In this document: piece after piece, positions 59,219 through 64,000 of the stretch | Layout: every line of letters begins with the position of its first letter | Position numbering within the stretch: position 1 is the first letter of the stretch | Assembly (NCBI GenBank): GCA_031285625.1 | Contig: JAITVV010000056.1 | Span: 119,125 to 183,124 of the forward strand | Length of the DNA: 64,000 bases | Direction of reading: 5' to 3' | From: Prevotella sp. | GTDB taxonomy: Bacteria; Bacteroidota; Bacteroidia; Bacteroidales; Dysgonomonadaceae | The notes under the pieces: generated by a model | The model's input: the letters and a program-made list of their open reading frames with translations, nothing else | The model's database searches: none | What the model was told of the DNA's origin: nothing | Made by a program: the position numbers and the translations under genes

Positions 59219-59455
59219 ATGATAAATTTATTAAAAGCTGTTTATTCAGAAGAACAGCCGAAATTTTCCTCTGTCCCTGAATATGTAGGTAAGACATTTG
59301 AGAAAATAGCCTCTGAACATACTCATTATAAAGGAATTCCTTATCATTACAAAGATAAAGAAGCCCTAATCGTGGAGATTCGTTTGGAAAACTCAACTTT
59401 ATCTTGCTTAATTGAGAATGAAATTTGCACCGAAGCCTACCAGTTCCCAGATTAG
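59219..59455 (+). CDS. Hypothetical small protein of the island
   Basis: A 78-residue protein (start MINLLKAVYSEEQPKF; an upstream start would add 12 hydrophobic residues). It is acidic, without a signal peptide, with a C-terminal NEICTEAYQFPD. It lies between the XRE and mobilization modules, opposite in strand to both, and has a strong terminator. I do not recognise it. A minus-strand frame across the same region is judged not to be real. Confidence 0.5.
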   Translation: MINLLKAVYSEEQPKFSSVPEYVGKTFEKIASEHTHYKGIPYHYKDKEALIVEIRLENSTLSCLIENEICTEAYQFPD

Positions 59456-59490
59456 ATAACGCCCCAGCTGATGAATACCCTAAAATTATA

Positions 59491-59525
59491 CAGGCTGTAA
59501 CCATTAAATTACAGCCTGCATTTTT
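59491..59525 (+). terminator. Intrinsic terminator
   Basis: A 10-base stem, CAGGCTGTAA / TTACAGCCTG, with an 8-base loop and TTTTT. It ends the hypothetical gene. Confidence 0.85.
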
Positions 59526-59528
59526 AAG

Positions 59529-60215
59529 TTAGTTTATATTCAGATTATCAATTTCTTTATCTAACCGTTTAATATTCTCTTCATTTTGTTTCTTTTGCTC
59601 CAGCTTTCTAGCCTGCTCTTGCAAGCGATGCTCATAATCACTCACTCTTTTACGAATGTTATCCACAACATAAGTACTATCCGGATAGAAGAAAAAGTTT
59701 TCCAACCGGGTAATTTCGTTTGGCAAGATACCATTCTTCATTTTGATAAACCTATATTTCAGGTCATTTTGGGTTAATCTGTTATTCTCCTGATACTGGT
59801 TGTAATTTCCGAATAAGGAGCATAACAATCCAAGTGAGATAAGGATAATCGCAATAAAAGTTTTACTCGACTTAAAATCAATCGTATAATGATTCTTTAC
59901 AATACTTGGCTGTTTAGCTATCTTCTCCAATTCTACTATTTTCTCATTGAGAAATTCTGAAAAAGAATTATTTGCTTCATCCTGCAACTGGCGCATAGTT
60001 GCGACTACTTCCGAACTGTATGTCTTCAATTCTTCCGCCGTAATACCTTTCTTCGATTCATCGATAGTCTGTATTATCTTATTCAGCAAATCTATCTTCA
60101 ACGCGGATTCTCCGTCATCCGTCTTTTTCGAAGATTGGATTTCGCTTTTGAGTTCGGACAGTATTTCTGAAAAGCCGTCCATTGTTACCTGTATATTTTC
60201 AAATTCATTATTCAT
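59529..60215 (-). CDS. Coiled-coil membrane protein of the mobilization module
   Basis: A 228-residue protein with a long coiled-coil N-terminal half (about residues 1-105), one transmembrane helix at about 115-137 (FIAIILISLGLLCSLFG), and a second coiled coil at the end (about 180-225). It is third in the MobC-relaxase transcript, 5 bases after the relaxase stop. This order, with a membrane coiled-coil protein after the relaxase, is common in Bacteroidetes mobilizable elements. Function is unknown; it may connect the relaxosome with a conjugation apparatus supplied in trans. Confidence 0.7.
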   Translation of the reverse strand: MNNEFENIQVTMDGFSEILSELKSEIQSSKKTDDGESALKIDLLNKIIQTIDESKKGITAEELKTYSSEVVATMRQLQDEANNSFSEFLNEKIVELEKIAKQPSIVKNHYTIDFKSSKTFIAIILISLGLLCSLFGNYNQYQENNRLTQNDLKYRFIKMKNGILPNEITRLENFFFYPDSTYVVDNIRKRVSDYEHRLQEQARKLEQKKQNEENIKRLDKEIDNLNIN

Positions 60216-60220
60216 AATTG

Positions 60221-61180
60221 TTATCTTAATTTGGGCCGTTTATTATTTTTCCTGTTTATCTTCTTCTGCCTGTATTCCATCTCATGCCGGAAGCGGTTTT
60301 CTTCCGGATCTTCCCCATGAGTCTCGAATACAGACATCGAGCCGACTCCTTCAATCAGGGAACCGATAATACCGGCTCGCTGATTATGGGTATTATTTTC
60401 TCCGGTAGAGTCTCCCGTTGGTATATTCCGATTCTGTTTTTGACTTTGGCTTTGAGTGTTTGCCTTTAGCTGTGTATCTATCTTTGAATAGCTGAAGCTG
60501 CGGCCTATCTCCGAACCTTTGAAGGTGATACTGTCTTTGGTAAAGGAAATACCTTGCACTTCATTTGTCTGACCTTTATACTTGTAAGACAGGATAACAC
60601 CTTTTTCTTTCAACAGCTTTTCTAAATCATCCCAGTTAGCAGATTTGGATAAGACATCTTTCACAGCATCGTAAACCTGATATTTGGTTTTATCTGTTCC
60701 TCTTAACTTTTGCTGCTTTACCTTATCCTTGCCTTTGCCATATGTTAATCCGTACTTGTCTTTCAATTTTTTACAGACCGCTTCATTCCGGTACAGGTCA
60801 TTCCTGTCACTGATAACCCTGCCGTTATTGTCGATACGGTTATAAACCAGATGTACATGTGGATTACTGTTATCGAAATGTCTTACTAAAATGAATTGGG
60901 TATCTTTTATTCCCATATTATCCATATATTCCTTAGCCAGTATTATCATAACCCCGTCGGTCAGCCGTTTCTCATCATCAGGCGAATAGCTTAATGAGAT
61001 ATGCCCGACAGGATGTTTGATGTTAGGCTTCATCAGACGTTGTGTATGAAAGCTTTGGATTATATTGTCCGTATTACCCAATAGCACGCCATCGGCAGCT
61101 ATCAGTTTGGCTTCCTGTTTGTTCAGGACATAATTAACACATCCTTTAAACGCTGCTCTTTTCATAACTTTTCCAATCAT
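60221..61180 (-). CDS. Relaxase/mobilization nuclease (MobP/VirD2-like)
   Basis: A 319-residue DNA-nicking relaxase. The metal-binding motif HFDNSNPHVH has His101, His108 and His110, and the catalytic Tyr is expected near the start (CVNYVLN, Tyr17). The PF03432-type fold then runs to about residue 230, followed by a Gln/Ser/Asn-rich linker and a basic C-terminus. It nicks oriT and leads the strand into a recipient. Its start overlaps the end of the MobC gene by 35 bases, so it is coupled in translation. Confidence 0.9.
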   Translation of the reverse strand: MIGKVMKRAAFKGCVNYVLNKQEAKLIAADGVLLGNTDNIIQSFHTQRLMKPNIKHPVGHISLSYSPDDEKRLTDGVMIILAKEYMDNMGIKDTQFILVRHFDNSNPHVHLVYNRIDNNGRVISDRNDLYRNEAVCKKLKDKYGLTYGKGKDKVKQQKLRGTDKTKYQVYDAVKDVLSKSANWDDLEKLLKEKGVILSYKYKGQTNEVQGISFTKDSITFKGSEIGRSFSYSKIDTQLKANTQSQSQKQNRNIPTGDSTGENNTHNQRAGIIGSLIEGVGSMSVFETHGEDPEENRFRHEMEYRQKKINRKNNKRPKLR

Positions 61181-61523
61181 TTGAAAGTTGGTTTATAATT
61201 CCTACCATGATACCCCGAAGGCTGATCACATCGGAAGCTACATTTTTGAATCCTTCCCTGTTGGCTGTCCTTGCCAGCTGGTTCAGGTTGTTCGCTTCCC
61301 CTGAGAGTTTACGAAGTATGTCCGCGTCGGATTTACTTATCCGCTGTACTACTTTTCCGGTCAGTAAGACCGAGCGGGCAAACTTGCTCAGGCTTACTCC
61401 CGCATCCTTTGCCCTTTTCTTTAAAGCCATGTACTCAATACCTGAGATACGGGCGCTGACTACTTTCTCTTTCGGCTTTTTCCTAACCTTATTTTTATCT
61501 GGAATAATCTTATTATTTAGCAT
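61146..61523 (-). CDS. MobC-like relaxosome accessory protein
   Basis: A 125-residue basic protein with a ribbon-helix-helix region in its first half (VVSARISGIEYMALKKRAKDAG near residues 23-44) and the MobC pattern LSGEANNLNQLARTANREG near 85-103. It likely helps the relaxase bind and open oriT. It is first in the mob transcript and lies next to the noncoding region with inverted repeats. Confidence 0.88.
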   Translation of the reverse strand: MLNNKIIPDKNKVRKKPKEKVVSARISGIEYMALKKRAKDAGVSLSKFARSVLLTGKVVQRISKSDADILRKLSGEANNLNQLARTANREGFKNVASDVISLRGIMVGIINQLSNDWKSYEKSSV

Positions 61524-61845
61524 GGAACTTTACATTTTTATAGTTAATTACTCTCCCCGAAACTGCGACCGACGGGAGCGGTTTTCCCTCCGGCAAAGCC
61601 GGAGCAAGGTAGGAAATGTATACATTTCCATAACCTTGCCATTGACTTTCCAAACAGGGCTTTGCCTCCAACCGGACGGGCAGCATCTTCAGGAACTGAT
61701 ACGCAAAACTTCGGGCTTTAGCTCAGGTTGGTATACCAACTAAGCTACCGGAACTGACTAAACCCAAAACACCAATAACTCATCGCTCGGGGATCGCCTT
61801 TGCGGCAAGGGGGTGGAGCACCACTCCCGACGAGCGGGAAAGAAC
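61524..61845. other. Probable oriT region with several inverted repeats
   Basis: A 322-base noncoding stretch just upstream of MobC and the relaxase, higher in GC than its surroundings. It holds a CTCCGGC-AAA-GCCGGAG hairpin (61588-61604), an 18-base perfect palindrome GGAAATGTATACATTTCC (61612-61629) inside a GCAAGGT/ACCTTGC pair, a tRNA D-arm-like palindrome (61719-61747) and GGAACTGA direct repeats. The nick site cannot be placed. Confidence 0.65.
61719..61747. repeat. tRNA D-arm-like palindrome
   Basis: TAGCTCAGGTTGGTA followed by TACCAACTAAGCTA is a palindrome in which both strands read as a tRNA D-arm. It is flanked by GGAACTGA direct repeats at 61692-61699 and 61750-61757. Confidence 0.6.
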
Positions 61846-62133
61846 TTATTTCTTTTTCTTAGGGAAGATTACCATGTTAGCGGCTTCGTTTTGCAGTTCT
61901 TGTTTTGTCCTGACAGGATTTTGCCTTAACCAATCCTCCAACAATTCCCTTTCGAAGTAAATCATTTTGCCTTGTGGTTTATAGTGTGGAATAAGCCCTT
62001 TCGAGGTAAGTTGGTACAGGTAGCTTCTTGACAAGTTCAGAAACCTGCTGGCTTCTTCAAAACTGAAGATTTTTTTAAGGATGTAAAGTTGTTTCTCTAA
62101 TGCGGAAACCCTCACTTCTAAATTTTGTTCCAT
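61846..62133 (-). CDS. Excisionase-like helix-turn-helix protein
   Basis: A 95-residue protein (start MEQNLEVRVSALEK; the longer frame adds 14 residues unlike this family). It has a coiled N-terminus and an HTH_17/MerR-like DNA-binding domain at about residues 22-75 (IFSFEEASRFLNLSRSYLYQLT, then GLIPHYKPQGKMIYF). A Lys-rich end follows. Such proteins act as excisionase or plasmid-replication regulators in Bacteroidetes elements. It lies just upstream of the probable oriT. Confidence 0.78.
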   Translation of the reverse strand: MEQNLEVRVSALEKQLYILKKIFSFEEASRFLNLSRSYLYQLTSKGLIPHYKPQGKMIYFERELLEDWLRQNPVRTKQELQNEAANMVIFPKKKK

Positions 62134-62258
62134 AAAACTATGAATTTTACAAATTAATAAAATGGGGTTGCGCATACCCCGGAATTTTGTTAACGGGGCA
62201 AATGTAAAATGAAAAATACGGGTGGTTGTTTGAGAATGATTGAGGTCTTAATGTACTC

Positions 62259-63221
62259 TCAATGTCTTTTCATTTGTTTAAGATATTTGTGGATAGTATC
62301 GCTTTCTTTGGGTGGGTTTTCCGTTGCGTCAAAGGCTGCGGAAGAGTAGTCGTTTTGCCCGAGTATTTTGCCTTTGAACGACATGAACAGGTTATTTCGG
62401 GCGCATACAGACTGCCATTCAGCTATGATATAGTTTTTATAGGAGAGTTCGCTGAATAGGAATGCAAGCAGTCTATTTTTATTCCGGTTTATTCTGACAG
62501 GTACTTCGAGCTTACAGTTGAAAAGACTTTCAAGCAGTTCCGGCGTAACGGGTTCAGCAAACAATCGCTGTTCATTTATACATTCTTCGAGGATATCCAG
62601 TTGCCAGTCATCAAAATTACTGCCGAGGGTTTGTTGCATGCTCACGACTGTTTTCCTTCCAGACTGACGGGCTTTCCGTTCTTCTTCCTCCTGTTGTTTC
62701 ATTTCTGTATATAACGCCATAGGCTCTACAATGGACTTGACGGATGTGATAGTGTTGCCCATCTGAACGACCGAGCCTTTAATATCCGACATGCCGGAGA
62801 TCAATGCTTCGTGTTTTGTGTCCGTCGGTTCGGACAGCCTGTATTTTGCATATAACCGTTCAAATGTAGCTTCGATACTTTTGCATTTTCGGGGTGAGTA
62901 ATGGTTATAAGACAGGTGCTTTTTGTAATCCTCCATCTGCCTGTCGAGGTATTTATTAGCCTGCTGCACTGTCATGTGGTTGTATTTGATAACCGACTGC
63001 ATATAATGGGGAGTAAAACGGAAATTATATGGCAACATACACAGGCAATTGAACCACCTGAATATGTTTGCCGCACCGAAAAGGAGAAAGGCCAACGGAA
63101 TATATACCCACATCAGGATTTTATTTTTTATCCGTAAAAAACGTTTTATGACTATCAGTCTGTACCATAGCCTGTCGATGGTTTGTTTATCCGAATATTT
63201 TATATAATCCAGTTTCCTCAT
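62259..63221 (-). CDS. Membrane-associated hypothetical protein of the island
   Basis: A 320-residue protein from ATG 63221, chosen because a -7 box at 63239-63246 lies within the longer frame. Residues 25-60 contain a hydrophobic segment (ILMWVYIPLAFLLFGAANIF), so it is probably membrane bound, and the rest is soluble with a mixed helical middle and a C-terminal region rich in Asn/Lys. I do not recognise the family. It is first in the minus-strand set that ends with the excisionase-like gene. Confidence 0.6.
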   Translation of the reverse strand: MRKLDYIKYSDKQTIDRLWYRLIVIKRFLRIKNKILMWVYIPLAFLLFGAANIFRWFNCLCMLPYNFRFTPHYMQSVIKYNHMTVQQANKYLDRQMEDYKKHLSYNHYSPRKCKSIEATFERLYAKYRLSEPTDTKHEALISGMSDIKGSVVQMGNTITSVKSIVEPMALYTEMKQQEEEERKARQSGRKTVVSMQQTLGSNFDDWQLDILEECINEQRLFAEPVTPELLESLFNCKLEVPVRINRNKNRLLAFLFSELSYKNYIIAEWQSVCARNNLFMSFKGKILGQNDYSSAAFDATENPPKESDTIHKYLKQMKRH

Positions 63222-63238
63222 ACTTAACTGTTTGACTA

Positions 63239-63246
63239 CAAAAATA
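63239..63246 (-). promoter_or_regulatory. Candidate -7 box for the hypothetical membrane protein
   Basis: The minus-strand TATTTTTG matches TAnnTTTG. It is 18 bases upstream of the ATG at 63221 and supports that start. Confidence 0.5.
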
Positions 63247-63296
63247 CGACAAAAAAGCAGATTAATAAAATTTAAAGACATTGGATTGATAGTCAA

Positions 63297-63808
63297 TAAA
63301 TAAGGTGTTGAGTTGTGTTTGTTTCCCGAATAAAAAACAGGAAAACGTACTTTTGAGTCGTACTTTAGTTACCTGTTTTCGGTAACGAAAATACTACCAG
63401 AGGTAGCAAAAGGACGCAGTTTGCAAGGTGAAAAAGCAAAGGAATTTAGTCGGTGAAAAAAACAGATTTTGAGAAAAGATTCTTATTCACATGCCCGGTT
63501 TATTCTTCATGGTAGGAGACTTTGTGAAAAATATATCTCTTAAATAAGAATTTATACTCAAAGGAAATTGGTTTGCGAAAATATAGATTCAAATGTCTTA
63601 CTATAAGCCATAGTATCATTGCAATATATTTCTGTTTGAGTATATCTAATGCCTTTTATATATGGCAAATCTACAAAAGTCCTGAAATTTGAAGACGAAT
63701 ATAATGCTATCGTTTATCTTCCTAATGATAATTTTGGCGTCCCGTCTGGCTGTTAAATTCAGCATTCTTTGCAGCTAAATAAGCCGTGTTTCAGTCTTAA
63801 TAAGTATA
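63297..63808. other. Noncoding right edge of the island
   Basis: A roughly 510-base stretch without a convincing gene. It holds short hairpins (GTTACC...GGTAAC near 63370, CTACC-AGA-GGTAG near 63398). A 35-codon frame at 63649-63756 (MPFIYGKSTKVLKFED...) could be a gene remnant. No copy of the tRNA-Leu 3' end was found. Confidence 0.4.
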
Positions 63809-63833
63809 AAACCGCCCTTATCCAGGGCGGTTT
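63809..63833. terminator. Terminator of the sialate esterase gene
   Basis: Stem AAACCGCCC / GGGCGGTTT with a 7-base loop. On the minus strand it is 21 bases downstream of the stop at 63854. Confidence 0.75.
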
Positions 63834-63853
63834 CTTATTTTCTGTACTTAGCA

Positions 63854-64000
63854 TTAATCTTTCTGAGTGATTCCCTTCAGGCAATCGGTACGGAAAGGTG
63901 CGGCAGGTAAGCCTTCTTCATTGAACAGGTTCACATCCGGGTTGTTAGACCAGCTGTATCGAACCGATACCGGATTTGGTATATTATCAGAGTATGCTAC
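63854..64000 (-). CDS. C-terminal part of a probable sialate O-acetylesterase
   Basis: An open frame of 48 residues runs to the window edge and ends in a TAA stop. Its sequence VRYSWSNNPDVNLFNEEG then LPAAPFRTD matches the C-terminal end of SGNH-type sialate O-acetylesterases (PF03629-like), which remove O-acetyl groups from sialic acids or plant sugars. Only the tail is visible, so catalytic Ser/His/Asp residues are outside. It is on the minus strand and belongs to the chromosome rather than the island. Confidence 0.75.
   Translation of the reverse strand, partial: VAYSDNIPNPVSVRYSWSNNPDVNLFNEEGLPAAPFRTDCLKGITQKD

Larger units (their letters stand above)
54921..63800. mobile_element. Mobilizable genomic island without integrase
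   Basis: Between tRNA-Leu and the chromosomal-looking sialate esterase lie an ATPase/subtilase/XRE cargo, a MobC-relaxase module, a probable oriT, and an excisionase-like HTH protein. No integrase, transposase or conjugation pilus genes are present. No direct repeat of the tRNA 3' end was found on the right, so the right edge is uncertain and was placed by content change before the terminator at 63809. Cargo is more AT-rich than the mobilization part. Confidence 0.6.

Noticed and set aside
59160..59504. Minus-strand open frame of about 114 residues opposite the hypothetical gene at 59219
   Set aside because: It starts across the strong terminator at 59491-59525 and has unnatural composition. 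The plus-strand gene has the better start, an acidic, protein-like composition and a terminator directly after it.
63770..63960. Direct copy of the tRNA-Leu 3' end as the right attachment site
   Set aside because: I compared the CCGGTTCGATCCCGG-type tail and the GGCTCTGGGTA end with this region and found no match longer than chance.

Overview
The window looks like a chromosome segment of a low-GC Bacteroidales bacterium, most like Dysgonomonas or a close relative. The evidence is a SusC/SusD pair, many promoters with the Bacteroidetes -7 box TAnnTTTG, an RpoC of 1427 residues and an RpoB of 1270 residues, Bacteroidetes-type lipoproteins, and a probable glycine-lipid (gls) locus. The genus is an inference from overall resemblance; no 16S gene is present.

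Layout. 1-2.5 kb holds small lipoprotein, membrane and hypothetical genes on the minus strand. 2.8-6.5 kb is a plus-strand run: ybeY, a YeiH-type transporter, and a two-subunit NfnAB/SudAB-like flavin/Fe-S oxidoreductase. 6.6-10.2 kb has a YdeI/OmdA-like gene, a flavodoxin-fold oxidoreductase broken by one in-frame TAG, and an OadA-like carboxyltransferase whose C-terminal biotinyl-like domain lacks the biotinylation motif. 10.3-16 kb holds a VIT/VWA surface protein, ferritin, and an ABC ATPase overlapping pdxB. 16.1-21 kb is a SusD/SusC nutrient uptake pair.

21.3-36.1 kb is the core information-processing block, all on the minus strand. In transcription order it is rpsU, a xerC-like recombinase, hpf, tRNA-Thr(UGU), tRNA-Thr(GGU), tuf, tRNA-Trp, secE, nusG, rplK, rplA, rplJ, rplL, rpoB, rpoC. 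It has recognisable promoters, an rplL-rpoB attenuator hairpin and a strong terminator after rpoC. 36.1-54.7 kb is housekeeping and envelope: an ElaA-like acetyltransferase, a solitary sufB, maf, ogt, glsB and glsA, an exported thioredoxin, a TPR membrane protein, an M64 metallopeptidase, an LptD-like outer membrane protein, a transglutaminase lipoprotein, ahcY and a mannose-1-phosphate guanylyltransferase.

A tRNA-Leu(CAA) at 54.8 kb marks the left edge of an accessory island of about 9 kb. Its cargo is an AAA+ ATPase facing a subtilisin-like (S8) protease, with overlapping 3' ends, plus an XRE regulator next to the protease. This resembles IetAS-type ATPase/subtilase pairs but is arranged convergently, and it is the best candidate in the window for an incompletely described defence or toxin-antitoxin-like system. 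The right half is a mobilization module (MobC-like protein, relaxase, coiled-coil membrane protein, probable oriT, excisionase-like HTH protein). No integrase is visible, so the island seems to be a trans-mobilized or degraded element. The window ends in the C-terminus of a probable sialate O-acetylesterase.
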